NCBI RefSeq assembly: GCF_003712105.1
Contig: NZ_RHLG01000009.1
Location: 1 to 38,161 of the forward strand
Direction: 5' to 3'
DNA from: Winogradskyella sp.
GTDB taxonomy: Bacteria; Bacteroidota; Bacteroidia; Flavobacteriales; Flavobacteriaceae
DNA length: 38,161 bases
Every line of letters begins with the position of its first letter. The stretch's first letter is position 1. The notes under the pieces were generated by a model. The model did no database searches. It was not told where the DNA came from and saw nothing but the letters and a program-made list of their open reading frames with translations. The position numbers and the translations under genes are program-made. Positions 19,059-27,765 of this stretch are shown piece by piece.

Positions 19059-19775
19059 ATGGAAACCAAAGGCAAACTCTACCTAATACCTACTCGACTT
19101 GGTGATAATCCACCTTTAGAAGTCTTACCACTATCAATAAAGAAAGTGATTGAGCAATTGGATCATTATATTGTTGAAAATGAGAAAACAGCACGACGTT
19201 TTATTAAGCGCGTGGTACCAAGCAAATCACAACCCAACCTAAAGCTAAAAGTGCTTAATAAATTTACACAAGCTACAGAACTCGGTACGTTTTTAGAGCC
19301 ATGTGTTAATGGCAACTCTATGGGTATTATTTCGGAAGCTGGTTGTCCTGCAATAGCAGATCCTGGTGCAGATATCGTAAGATTAGCCCATGAAAGAAAT
19401 ATAAAAGTTATTCCTTTAGTTGGACCTTCATCAATAATTCTAGCCTTGATGAGTTCTGGCATGAACGGGCAAAGCTTTGCATTTAACGGTTATTTGCCTA
19501 TCGATAAGCAAGAGCGTAAACAAAAAATAAAGCAGCTAGAAAAACGGTCTTTTGAGCTAAACCAATCGCAAATATTTATTGAAACGCCATACAGAAATAA
19601 TCAAATGCTAAAGGATTTGATATCAACTTTACATCAAAATACGAGAATCTGTGTGGCATGCGACCTTACTTTACCAACAGAATATATTAAAACATTATCA
19701 GCAAAAGATTGGAAACACAACACCAGTGAAGACCTTCACAAACGTCCCGCAATATTTATAATTCAGAAAGATTAA
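19059..19775 (+). CDS. RsmI-like SAM-dependent methyltransferase
   Basis: A tetrapyrrole-methylase-fold protein of 238 residues, related to RsmI, which 2'-O-methylates C1402 of 16S rRNA. Family features are GKLYLIPTRLGDN at the start, SEAGCPAIADPG and VIPLVGPSSIILALMSSGMNGQ. It is shorter than typical RsmI (about 280 residues) and the first strand reads PTRLGDN rather than PTPIGN, a variant I associate with Bacteroidota, so the rRNA target is inferred. The ATG at 19059 is the better start; an in-frame TTG at 19053 would add two residues. Its stop overlaps the convergent lysozyme-fold gene by 4 bases. Confidence 0.88.
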   Translation: METKGKLYLIPTRLGDNPPLEVLPLSIKKVIEQLDHYIVENEKTARRFIKRVVPSKSQPNLKLKVLNKFTQATELGTFLEPCVNGNSMGIISEAGCPAIADPGADIVRLAHERNIKVIPLVGPSSIILALMSSGMNGQSFAFNGYLPIDKQERKQKIKQLEKRSFELNQSQIFIETPYRNNQMLKDLISTLHQNTRICVACDLTLPTEYIKTLSAKDWKHNTSEDLHKRPAIFIIQKD

Positions 19776-20431
19776 ATGCTAACCTTAGCGCGTTTATCTG
19801 GCTCTATAAACGACGTATCGTAACCTGCAAAACGCTTCATGTAGTATCTTACAGTAGAACCGTAACCATCGGCAAAGTTATTAGAACCGTAGCTTCTTAA
19901 AAACTTTTTTACACTACCAGCACCAGCAAGATGAGCTGCCGCTAAAATTCCTGATTCAGTAATCTCTACACCACTTATTGTTTTACCTGTAAAACGTTCT
20001 ATATCTCTTCTTAATATCCATTTGTTACGCTTAGTATAAGCAATAAATGCTTTTTCCTGTAACTCTGGAGTATTTAAAAATTGATTTGGATTATATATAC
20101 CAATCATTTTAAGGGTTTCTTTACCAAACTGGTATTTACCCATATAACCAAAGGTATTAACTGTAAAGTAGTTTCCTTGAGATTCTTTAAATGCTAATGC
20201 TTCTTTAAAGGCTTCAAAAGATGTACCTAAATCTGGTGTAAAAACAGATTCAGTTTCCGTCGTATCCTTTTTCTCTACTTTAGCAATATTCTTAGGGGTG
20301 TCAAAATCTAATTCAAGCCCATCAGTAGAATACTGCTCAGGATTAATAATAGTAGTAGGATATAATGCTAATGCAATTAAAAAACAAACTGCAAAAGGAC
20401 CAATTACGTTAGATACTATTTTCTTGTACAT
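19772..20431 (-). CDS. Lysozyme-fold (transglycosylase-like) membrane-anchored protein
   Basis: A 219-residue protein with an N-terminal signal or anchor (IGPFAVCFLIALALYPTTI) and a C-terminal domain like lytic transglycosylases: FKEALAFKESQGNYFTVN with the probable catalytic Glu near residue 82, then GYMGKYQFGKETLKMIGI and ILAAAHLAGAGSVKKFLRSYG. The Glu-Ser pair and the later AAHLAG helix match SLT/goose-lysozyme-like folds. It probably cleaves or binds peptidoglycan in the periplasm. It lies near mltG and dapF, other cell-wall genes, though a 106-base gap separates it from the DUF2279 gene. Relatives are sometimes called peptidoglycan-binding LysM proteins, but I see no LysM repeat. Confidence 0.75.
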   Translation of the reverse strand: MYKKIVSNVIGPFAVCFLIALALYPTTIINPEQYSTDGLELDFDTPKNIAKVEKKDTTETESVFTPDLGTSFEAFKEALAFKESQGNYFTVNTFGYMGKYQFGKETLKMIGIYNPNQFLNTPELQEKAFIAYTKRNKWILRRDIERFTGKTISGVEITESGILAAAHLAGAGSVKKFLRSYGSNNFADGYGSTVRYYMKRFAGYDTSFIEPDKRAKVSI

Positions 20432-20537
20432 GACAACAAATTTTAATTATGGTCGTATGTAAAATACAGACCTTTCAAAATTCGCTGCAAAGATAACCAA
20501 AAAATATAACTCTTGAAAGTCAGTTACTTAAACTCGA

Positions 20538-21467
20538 TTAAAAGTAAATATAATGGGCTTTTACACCATTTTTTCCGTTAAACTCCAAGGTAGGCATTGG
20601 TACTTTTATGGTGTTAAAAATGCTAAATAGGGTTTTTAGCACTCCAGAGTTGGTCTTTATCCGGGTCAAATCAATATCAAAACTTAAGTAGAATTGACGG
20701 TATCTATCCTGATTAGGAAAGTTTAAATCGTCATTACTTCCAGTAAGCATACCATTTGCACCATAACCTACAGCAAAGTTTAACCAGTTAGGAATACAAT
20801 CAGATTTAAAAAATGAATTTAAATTAAAACTCAACCAATAGGTTTGTCCATTATAATCCTTAAGAAATTCTTCTGCAAAACCATTTCCCAGTTTATCTGG
20901 GTTTAAAGGTGCAAACTCTGTTCTATTAAATGAATATTTTAAAGCTATGCGTTGTTCATCCCAAAGCAGTTCTTGACCGACATATAAGCCGGTACCAGTA
21001 GCATTAGCAATCATATCGCCCCAAGAAAACCCCCATTCTTGTGAAAACCCATCAAATACCTCAACAGCCGTTAAAAACGAAAATCCTAGTGTAGCTCCAT
21101 AAATAAGTTGGTCTTTTTTAGAGACACCAGCCCATTTAAACGTATCAGCTCCTAACCTACCAAATTGGTATGCAGCATATACATGTCCCAATTTATCCAT
21201 TTGAAGCCATTGGTTATTATCATTTGTAGTTCGGAATTTTGTACGCTCAAAATCGGCATACCACAATTGATCCAATGCAATAAGAGTCAATACACCTGCA
21301 GAAGCTTGAGAAATAACTATTGCATTTCTTCTGCTCTTGTTTAAAGTATCACTAGGTTTTAAAAAATTATTAATCCCGGAAGATGACTGAGCAATACCTA
21401 TTATGGTAAATGATAAAAAAACAATACAGACAAATGTTTTAAAACTATTTGCGAATACCTTTTTCAT
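20538..21467 (-). CDS. DUF2279 family exported protein
   Basis: A 309-residue protein with a signal peptide (KTFVCIVFLSFTIIGIAQ) and the DUF2279 signature: MDKLGHVYAAYQFGR, where the His-containing helix is conserved, and EWGFSWGDMIANATGTGL. The beta-rich C-terminal half (YRQFYLSFDIDLTRIK) suggests an envelope or outer-membrane location. The function is unknown. I place the start at the Met at 21467 because it directly precedes the signal peptide; an ATG at 21494 would add nine residues. With this start the gene still overlaps the end of mltG by 23 bases, which points to coupled expression. Confidence 0.85.
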   Translation of the reverse strand: MKKVFANSFKTFVCIVFLSFTIIGIAQSSSGINNFLKPSDTLNKSRRNAIVISQASAGVLTLIALDQLWYADFERTKFRTTNDNNQWLQMDKLGHVYAAYQFGRLGADTFKWAGVSKKDQLIYGATLGFSFLTAVEVFDGFSQEWGFSWGDMIANATGTGLYVGQELLWDEQRIALKYSFNRTEFAPLNPDKLGNGFAEEFLKDYNGQTYWLSFNLNSFFKSDCIPNWLNFAVGYGANGMLTGSNDDLNFPNQDRYRQFYLSFDIDLTRIKTNSGVLKTLFSIFNTIKVPMPTLEFNGKNGVKAHYIYF

Positions 21468-22488
21468 CCAAATATTTATGGTATTTCCTAGCATTGGCGT
21501 TATGTTGACTTAAAGACTTTGCAAAACGATGAAACCCTGGTCTTTGAGCATCTACTGCAAAATATAAGTAATCATGCTTTTCATAATTTAAAACAGCATC
21601 AATTGCTGATAAATCTGGCATCGCAATTAAGCCTGGAGGTAAACCAGCATACTTATAAGTATTGTAAGGTGAGTCTATTTCTTTATGAATGTTTAAAACA
21701 CGTCTTATTATTGTGTTTTCATACTCAGGCAATTTATAAGCTGCAAATTTTAGAGTAGGATCAGCTTGTAAAGGCATTCTTATTTTTAAGCGATTAATAT
21801 AAACTCCTGCTACTCGAGGTTGTTCAGTTTTTTGCTTTGACTCTTCATAAACTATAGACGCAAGCGCCATAACTTCAGCCTTAGTAAAATTTAGAGCTTC
21901 TGCTTTTGAGCTTCGGTCTACATTCCAGAAGTTATCGTACTCTCTTTTCATTCGTTTTACAAACCCTTCAGGCGTAGTATTCCAAAACAATTGGTAACTA
22001 TTTGGTAGATACATTCCTAAAGCTGTTTCGGCCTTAAAATTATGTTTTACCAGAAATGTTGAATCCTTCATGGCCTTTAACAAACCTAAACTATCAGCTT
22101 CAATTTGACGTGAAATTCTACCTGCTAAATCTTCTAACGAATTTTGATTATTAAAAGAAACTTTAACGGCAATATTTCCACTTCTAATAGAATTGATAAT
22201 CTCATTGTTATTCATGCCCTTTCTAATAATATACTTTCCAGGTTTAACATTAGAACTGTATTCTTTTTGTTTGGCAAGGGCATCAAAGCTGTCCATATCA
22301 TTTAGCAACGGAATAAGTTTTTGGCGTAAGGTGAAGTAATCATCATCACTGGAAATGAAAATATACTTAGTATCTTCCTCAAAATTAGTGTTTGGGCTAA
22401 ACATAGCACCATAAATATAATAGGCAATAACTCCAAAAATCACTAAGCCTATTAAGGCAACTGCCCAGAGAATCTTTTTTATATACAT
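21445..22488 (-). CDS. mltG: Endolytic murein transglycosylase MltG
   Basis: MltG cuts nascent glycan strands in the inner membrane and so limits their length. The 347-residue protein has one N-terminal membrane helix (ILWAVALIGLVIFGVIAYYIYG), a LysM-like region, and the YceG catalytic domain with ALASIVYEESK, holding the catalytic Glu near residue 217, followed by RVAGVYINRLKIRMPLQADPT and SPYNTYKYAGLPPGLIAMP. It starts 2 bases after the GNAT gene and overlaps the DUF2279 gene. Confidence 0.96.
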   Translation of the reverse strand: MYIKKILWAVALIGLVIFGVIAYYIYGAMFSPNTNFEEDTKYIFISSDDDYFTLRQKLIPLLNDMDSFDALAKQKEYSSNVKPGKYIIRKGMNNNEIINSIRSGNIAVKVSFNNQNSLEDLAGRISRQIEADSLGLLKAMKDSTFLVKHNFKAETALGMYLPNSYQLFWNTTPEGFVKRMKREYDNFWNVDRSSKAEALNFTKAEVMALASIVYEESKQKTEQPRVAGVYINRLKIRMPLQADPTLKFAAYKLPEYENTIIRRVLNIHKEIDSPYNTYKYAGLPPGLIAMPDLSAIDAVLNYEKHDYLYFAVDAQRPGFHRFAKSLSQHNANARKYHKYLDEKGIRK

Positions 22489-22490
22489 AA

Positions 22491-23015
22491 TTAACGTTTA
22501 ATCAACTGAAGAAGAAATTCGTTCTGAAACCCTTCAGATGTGTAATTCCATTCTTGCTTTAATCCAATTTTTTTAAAACCAGCGCCTTCAAAAAGCTTTA
22601 AGCTAGGCACATTATCTTCTGATATATTGCAATACAATTGATGTAAATGCAACGTCGTGAAACAATAATTTGTTAGCAACTTTAAAGCTTCTTTGGCGTA
22701 ACCGCTGCGTCTTTTTGTTTCGTCAGTAATCACAATTCCGATACCTGCGCGCTTATTTTTAAAATCGAAATCAAAAATATCGATAAGGCCTATGAGCTCA
22801 TCTTTATAACTTGAAATCACTAGTCTTAATTGTTTAACTTCAAAAATATCTTTGTGTGCATTTTCAAGATATTGCTTAATTAGAAAACGAGAATATGGTG
22901 TCTGTGTATGACCTAACTCCCAGATAGATTCATCATTTTCAACAGTATAGATAAAGTCTAAATCTTCAGGTTCTAGTGCACGCAAATAAATATGTTCTCC
23001 TTTGAGCGTTAACAT
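22491..23015 (-). CDS. GNAT acetyltransferase, RimJ/RimL-like
   Basis: A 174-residue GNAT protein of the RimJ/RimL type: it starts LTLKGEHIYLRALEPEDLDFIYTVEND, has the acetyl-CoA loop in ITDETKRRSGYAKEAL near residue 101, and ends with LHQLYCNISEDNVPSLKLFEGAGF. The substrate is unknown; proteins of this type acetylate protein N-termini, polyamines or small molecules. It overlaps the end of dapF by 7 bases and precedes mltG by 2, so it belongs to the cell-wall operon. Confidence 0.9.
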   Translation of the reverse strand: MLTLKGEHIYLRALEPEDLDFIYTVENDESIWELGHTQTPYSRFLIKQYLENAHKDIFEVKQLRLVISSYKDELIGLIDIFDFDFKNKRAGIGIVITDETKRRSGYAKEALKLLTNYCFTTLHLHQLYCNISEDNVPSLKLFEGAGFKKIGLKQEWNYTSEGFQNEFLLQLIKR

Positions 23016-23791
23016 GGGATTTCACCTTTAAAAACTTGAACTGCTGGCCCAATAAGCCAAACATCACTGTAAGTACCATCTGTATTAGCTTTAAAGGTAA
23101 TTTTTAGTGGACCACCTTCAGTATCTAATGTAATATTTTGAGATTTGGTTTTGCCGGTTTTATGCATAGCAATTGCAACTGCTGTAACTCCTGTACCACA
23201 AGACAATGTCTCATCTTCTACACCACGCTCGTATGTTCTAACAGCGAATGTAGAATCGTCAACTGCAGACACGAAGTTAACATTAGCTCCGGCGGCATTA
23301 TAAGGTTCACCATATCTAATTTCGCGACCTTTGAGTTTTACATCTAATGCCTTTAAATTTTCTACAAGCTCAACATGGTGAGGCGAACCAGTGTCTAGGA
23401 ATGTATGGTTTTCAAAAGATTGGATGGCATCAACATCATTCATTTGTAAACTAACAATACCATTATCAATCTTAGCCTTATGCAATCCATCAATAGCTTC
23501 AAACGTAGCTTCATTATCTATAATACCTAGAAAACTAGCAAAGGCTGAAATACATCTACCGCCATTACCACACATGCTACTTTGTTTGCCATCGGCATTG
23601 AAGTATACCATTTTAAAATCTACATCAGGATGGTTTTCAAGCAGTATTAAACCATCTGCTCCTATGCCAAATCGGCGGTCACATAAATTGGCAATGTTAT
23701 TGATGTTAGTTTTATCAAATAATAGAGACCTATTATCTATAATAATGAAGTCATTTCCTGTACCTTGATATTTGTAAAAATCTAGTGTCAT
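23009..23791 (-). CDS. dapF: Diaminopimelate epimerase
   Basis: DapF interconverts LL- and meso-diaminopimelate, giving the cross-linking residue of peptidoglycan and the precursor of lysine. Both active-site cysteines are present: MCGNGGRC near residue 74 and LSCGTGVTAV near residue 208. FYKYQGTGNDFIIID at the start is also typical. The start at 23791 gives the family N-terminus; an ATG at 23812 would add seven unrelated residues. The gene heads the dapF-GNAT-mltG-DUF2279 run, while the earlier lysine-pathway gene dapA lies about 17 kb away. Confidence 0.96.
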   Translation of the reverse strand: MTLDFYKYQGTGNDFIIIDNRSLLFDKTNINNIANLCDRRFGIGADGLILLENHPDVDFKMVYFNADGKQSSMCGNGGRCISAFASFLGIIDNEATFEAIDGLHKAKIDNGIVSLQMNDVDAIQSFENHTFLDTGSPHHVELVENLKALDVKLKGREIRYGEPYNAAGANVNFVSAVDDSTFAVRTYERGVEDETLSCGTGVTAVAIAMHKTGKTKSQNITLDTEGGPLKITFKANTDGTYSDVWLIGPAVQVFKGEIPC

Positions 23792-23917
23792 AATTACAGG
23801 CAAATATAACAATAAAAGACCTTAAACTGTGGTGTTAAATCGTAGTTAAAGTTCAATTTAGATTTCAATAAATCAATAATTTTAATCGTTAGATTTTTAA
23901 ACCTAAAACTGAAGAAT

Positions 23918-25342
23918 ATGAAGAAGATTTTAACATTAGTATGCGTTTCCGCTTTGGGAGGCATTCTAACACTTGGTGGTTATAAACTATTTATTGAAGA
24001 AGAGCAGCCACAAGTTGTTCAAGAAGTGTCTGAAAATAAACTACCTGTTTATGTACCGACTTCCACAACAAATGCGGTTTTAAATACTGTAGAACGCCCA
24101 GATTTGATTACAGCCGCAAATAAGACGATAGATGCCGTTGTACACGTGAAAAATACTCAAATTACTCGTGCACCTCAATCTTGGAATGATTTATTTAGCG
24201 GTAGACAAACTGAAAGAAAACAATTAGCAGGTGCAGGATCTGGAGTAATAATTTCACCAGATGGTCATATCATAACTAATAATCATGTTATAAAAGGTGC
24301 TAGAGAGATATCTATTACGCTAAATGACAATAGAACTTACATGGCTGACCTGGTTGGTACAGATGTAAAAAATGATATCGCACTACTTAAAATTGATGCT
24401 GAAAATAGTTTACCATTTATAGCTTTTGGAGATTCTGATGCGACACAAATTGGAGAATGGGTTTTAGCCGTTGGTAATCCTTTTAATTTAACATCGACTG
24501 TGACTGCTGGAATTATAAGTGCTAAATCTAGAGATTTGTCTGGTGGTCAATCTTTTATTCAAACTGATGCAGCTGTAAATCCTGGGAATTCAGGTGGTGC
24601 TTTAGTAAATATTAATGGAGATTTGGTAGGAATTAATACCGCAATCACATCGCAGACAGGCTCATACGTAGGCTATTCATTTGCTGTTCCTAGTAATATT
24701 GCTCGTAAAATTGTTGAGGACATTATGGAATTTGGCGATGTACAAGAAGTTATTCTTGGGATTTCTGCCCTGAATAGAGAATCTGATGAGGCAAAAGAAT
24801 TAGGAGTTGACGAAATTGAAGGTGTATACATAAGTGAAGTTGAAAAAAAATCTGGAGCATACACTGCCGGTTTACAATCAGGAGATATTATAAAACGTCT
24901 TGACGATATCGAAATCTCAAAATTTTCGGAACTAACCGGTTACCTCAAAACCAAAAGTCCGAAAGATATCGTTAATGTTGAAGTTCTAAGAGGTAATACT
25001 TTAAAAACAATACCGGTTACATTAACAAAGAAAAAAGATTTATTTGTTGAGTTTATGGGTATGCGATTTTCAAATATCCCACGAGATATAAAAGAGGAAT
25101 TTTCTGAGCAACTCTCTGATGGCGGAGTCGTAATTAGAGAAAATTCTAGCAAATACTTTTACGAGGATGTTGGTTTAAGAGTAGGATATGTTATCACTGC
25201 TATAAATGATAAAAAAATTGAATCAGTAGATGATATTAATACACTTAAAGAAAAGTTTGGTGATGACTTCAGTGATTATTTAAAAAAATTGGAATTCCTG
25301 GATGGACGCTTAAACAAACGTGAAATAATCTTCCGAAATTAG
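23918..25342 (+). CDS. Periplasmic serine protease, DegP/HtrA family
   Basis: A 474-residue Deg/HtrA protease that degrades or refolds damaged envelope proteins. An N-terminal membrane segment or signal (ILTLVCVSALGGILTLGGYKLF) is followed by the trypsin-like domain with the triad His in TNNHVIKGA (near residue 122), Asp in NDIALLKI (near 152) and Ser in NPGNSGGAL (near 224). Two PDZ-like domains follow, the first around GVYISEVEKKSGAYTAGLQSGD and the second around GLRVGYVITAINDKKIES. It stands alone, divergent from dapF, and ends at a strong terminator. Confidence 0.95.
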   Translation: MKKILTLVCVSALGGILTLGGYKLFIEEEQPQVVQEVSENKLPVYVPTSTTNAVLNTVERPDLITAANKTIDAVVHVKNTQITRAPQSWNDLFSGRQTERKQLAGAGSGVIISPDGHIITNNHVIKGAREISITLNDNRTYMADLVGTDVKNDIALLKIDAENSLPFIAFGDSDATQIGEWVLAVGNPFNLTSTVTAGIISAKSRDLSGGQSFIQTDAAVNPGNSGGALVNINGDLVGINTAITSQTGSYVGYSFAVPSNIARKIVEDIMEFGDVQEVILGISALNRESDEAKELGVDEIEGVYISEVEKKSGAYTAGLQSGDIIKRLDDIEISKFSELTGYLKTKSPKDIVNVEVLRGNTLKTIPVTLTKKKDLFVEFMGMRFSNIPRDIKEEFSEQLSDGGVVIRENSSKYFYEDVGLRVGYVITAINDKKIESVDDINTLKEKFGDDFSDYLKKLEFLDGRLNKREIIFRN

Positions 25343-25362
25343 CATAAATAACACCTAATAGT

Positions 25363-25406
25363 AAACCCTCTAAATAGTAAAAATTTAGAGGGTTTTATTT
25401 TTTATT
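25363..25406 (+). terminator. Intrinsic terminator after the Deg protease gene
   Basis: A perfect 13-pair stem, AAACCCTCTAAAT (25363-25375) with ATTTAGAGGGTTT (25383-25395), and a 7-base loop, followed by a T-rich tail. Confidence 0.9.
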
Positions 25407-25437
25407 AAAATGTGCTACGAAAACGTTTGAAATATAT

Positions 25438-25445
25438 TACTTTTG
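25438..25445 (+). promoter_or_regulatory. Candidate -7 promoter box for gap
   Basis: TACTTTTG matches TAnnTTTG, 55 bases before the gap start and downstream of the Deg terminator. The -33 element is not clear. Confidence 0.48.
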
Positions 25446-25500
25446 CCGAAAATTTAGAAAGCAATTTTACGCTTTCAGGGTAAAACAAAAACACAACAAA

Positions 25501-26949
25501 ATGCCTTTTAACGAGACTTACGAAAAGGAACTCGCTTTTCAAGCAGACAGACGCCGAGCTACTGTCGAGTTTATTAAAATTTTAAACGATTTATGGTATG
25601 ATAAATCTATTGAACTTGTCATCTTTAGAAACTCATTGATTGATAGAACTGTAAGTGATATCATCAACTTACATGAGTATGCTGGAGAATTTGTTCAGAA
25701 GCCCATCTCAATTTTTGATTCAGTAGAAATAGCAAAAGCTATAAAGCAATTAGATTTGCCTCCATCTAAGCTTGATATTGGTAAATTGACTTATGAATAT
25801 CATCTTGAAGATGAAAAATTTAGTAATGCTTTAGGTTTTGTAGCTAATAAACTTAGAGGTGCAGAAGAGACCACTAATATTGAGCCAAAAGACGTCGTCC
25901 TTTATGGTTTTGGTCGTATTGGTCGTTTAGTAGCCAGAGAATTAATGACAAAAACTGGTAAAGGAAGTCAATTGCGTCTTAGAGCTATTGTTACAAGAGG
26001 CAATATTGATGCAACCGTTTTAGATAAACGTGCATCTTTACTTAAGTTCGATTCGGTTCATGGTGATTTTTCTGGTACTGTAGCTATAGATGTTAAGAAT
26101 GAAGCGTTAATCATTAATGGCACAACGGTTAACATGATTTCGGCTAACGCACCTGAAGATATAGACTACACAAAATATGGCATTAACAATGCCTTAATTA
26201 TTGACAATACTGGTGCTTTTAGAGATAAAGAAGCTTTAAGTAGACACTTAAAAGCTAAGGGAACAGACAAAGTGTTATTGACCGCGCCAGGAAAAGGTAT
26301 ACCAAATATTGTACATGGTGTAAATCACTTAGAAAACGATCCTGATAAAATTAAAATTTTCTCCGCAGCTTCGTGTACAACCAATGCTATTACACCGGTA
26401 TTAAAAGCTATTGAAGACTCTTATGGAGTTAAATCAGGGCATTTAGAAACCATTCATGCTTACACTAATGACCAAAACTTAGTAGATAATTTTCATAAAA
26501 AGTACAGAAGAGGTCGTGCAGCTGGACTTAATATGGTAATTACCGAAACTGGTGCAGGAAAAGCAGTAAGTAAAGCTTTGCCGTCATTAGAAGGAAAGTT
26601 AACTTCTAATGCTATCAGAGTTCCCGTTCCTAACGGTTCTTTAGCCATATTAAATCTCGAATTAGATCGCAAAACTTCAGCTAAGAGCATGAATTCTATA
26701 ATGAAAAAATATGCGCTTGAAGGTGATTTAGTAGAACAAATAAAATATGAAATGAGTGATGAGCTAGTTTCTAGTGATATCGTAGGAAGCTCAGCACCAT
26801 CAATTTACGATAGTAAAGCCACTATAGTAAGAGCTGATGGTAAAAATGCCATATTGTATATATGGTATGACAACGAATATGGTTATAGCCATCAAGTCAT
26901 AAGATTGGCAAAATATATATCTAAAGTAAGACGCTTTACTTATTATTAA
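25501..26949 (+). CDS. gap: Glyceraldehyde-3-phosphate dehydrogenase, long Bacteroidota form
   Basis: A 482-residue GAPDH. The NAD-binding start VVLYGFGRIGRLVARELM lies near residue 130, so there is an N-terminal extension of about 125 residues not found in ordinary GAPDH of about 335. The catalytic site SAASCTTNAITPVL has its Cys at residue 292, and IHAYTNDQNLVDNFHKKYRRGRAA matches the substrate-binding region. The extension is largely helical with no motif I recognise; long GAPDHs of this kind are known in Bacteroidota and related to archaeal-like or gluconeogenic forms only by speculation. It is monocistronic, with terminators on both sides. Confidence 0.94.
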   Translation: MPFNETYEKELAFQADRRRATVEFIKILNDLWYDKSIELVIFRNSLIDRTVSDIINLHEYAGEFVQKPISIFDSVEIAKAIKQLDLPPSKLDIGKLTYEYHLEDEKFSNALGFVANKLRGAEETTNIEPKDVVLYGFGRIGRLVARELMTKTGKGSQLRLRAIVTRGNIDATVLDKRASLLKFDSVHGDFSGTVAIDVKNEALIINGTTVNMISANAPEDIDYTKYGINNALIIDNTGAFRDKEALSRHLKAKGTDKVLLTAPGKGIPNIVHGVNHLENDPDKIKIFSAASCTTNAITPVLKAIEDSYGVKSGHLETIHAYTNDQNLVDNFHKKYRRGRAAGLNMVITETGAGKAVSKALPSLEGKLTSNAIRVPVPNGSLAILNLELDRKTSAKSMNSIMKKYALEGDLVEQIKYEMSDELVSSDIVGSSAPSIYDSKATIVRADGKNAILYIWYDNEYGYSHQVIRLAKYISKVRRFTYY

Positions 26950-26986
26950 TAATTGTAATCCAAATAATTGTTTTAAACGTATATGG

Positions 26987-27017
26987 ATAGCCTTACAGAT
27001 TGTAAGGCTATTTGTTT
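26987..27017 (+). terminator. Intrinsic terminator after gap
   Basis: An 11-pair stem ATAGCCTTACA (26987-26997) with TGTAAGGCTAT (27001-27011), a 3-base loop GAT and a T-rich tail. Confidence 0.88.
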
Positions 27018-27085
27018 AATAAAATAAGATGTTTACCCATTAAAATTAGTATCTTAGACATCACTAAACTTAACCAAAATAAAAA

Positions 27086-27706
27086 ATGAGAAACCTTAAC
27101 CAAGTGTTGTTCTACCTAACATTGGTAATCTCCCTTTCAATAACAGCACAAAACCAGCAACAGCCTTCAGAGAACCTATCTCTTGATCAAGGAACAATTG
27201 ACAGTCAATTTGAATACGTCTTTAGAAAATCGGGGAATTTTAAAGGTACAAATGGTCAAAAATATGAAGCCGTTAAATATTTAGATCTCTTAAAATTAAA
27301 GGCCAATACTCTAGACTCTCTTGAAAGTACACATACCAAACTTAATGAGACCGAAAAAACTGTTGCTAATCAGCAAGAAGAAATAGAGAAATTAAAAACT
27401 AACCTTGCAAGCACTCAAACTCAACTTAATACAACAAATGCTGAGAAAGACAACATCTCTCTATTTGGGATGCAAATGAGTAAAACTAGTTATAACCTGC
27501 TATTATGGAGTATTATTGGTGGGTTACTTGCATTGACTTTGCTATTTATATATCGTTTTAATAGTAGTAACTCAGCAACGAAAGATGCAAAACGCAAACT
27601 TGAAGAAGTGGAAATAGAATATGAAGAACACAGACGTGTAGCACTTGAACGTGAACAAAAAGTGAGACGTCAATTGCAAGATGAAATAAATAAGAATAAA
27701 GCTTAA
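27086..27706 (+). CDS. Signal-peptide, single-pass coiled-coil membrane protein
   Basis: A 206-residue protein. A signal peptide (about 1-21, ending ITAQ) is followed by a periplasmic part with coiled coil (about residues 75-118, rich in Leu, Glu and Lys heptads), one membrane segment (YNLLLWSIIGGLLALTLLFIY, about 136-156) and a charged cytoplasmic coiled coil (about 165-206). The function is unknown. I recall that database entries for close relatives carry the name tRNA (guanine-N1)-methyltransferase; this protein has no SPOUT knot or methyltransferase motif, and the true trmD is at 28861, so that name would be an error. Confidence 0.85.
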   Translation: MRNLNQVLFYLTLVISLSITAQNQQQPSENLSLDQGTIDSQFEYVFRKSGNFKGTNGQKYEAVKYLDLLKLKANTLDSLESTHTKLNETEKTVANQQEEIEKLKTNLASTQTQLNTTNAEKDNISLFGMQMSKTSYNLLLWSIIGGLLALTLLFIYRFNSSNSATKDAKRKLEEVEIEYEEHRRVALEREQKVRRQLQDEINKNKA

Positions 27707-27732
27707 TACTTATATTTTAGCTTTTAAAATCT

Positions 27733-27765
27733 AATCCGTAATTTTAATCTTTTACGGATTTTTTT
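27733..27765 (+). terminator. Terminator abutting the next start codon
   Basis: AATCCGTAA (27733-27741) pairs with TTACGGATT (27752-27760), with a 10-base loop and a T-tract ending at 27765. The ATG of the GNAT gene follows at 27766 with no space between. Confidence 0.85.

Noticed and set aside
23391..23768. 125-codon open frame on the plus strand
   Set aside because: Antisense shadow of dapF.
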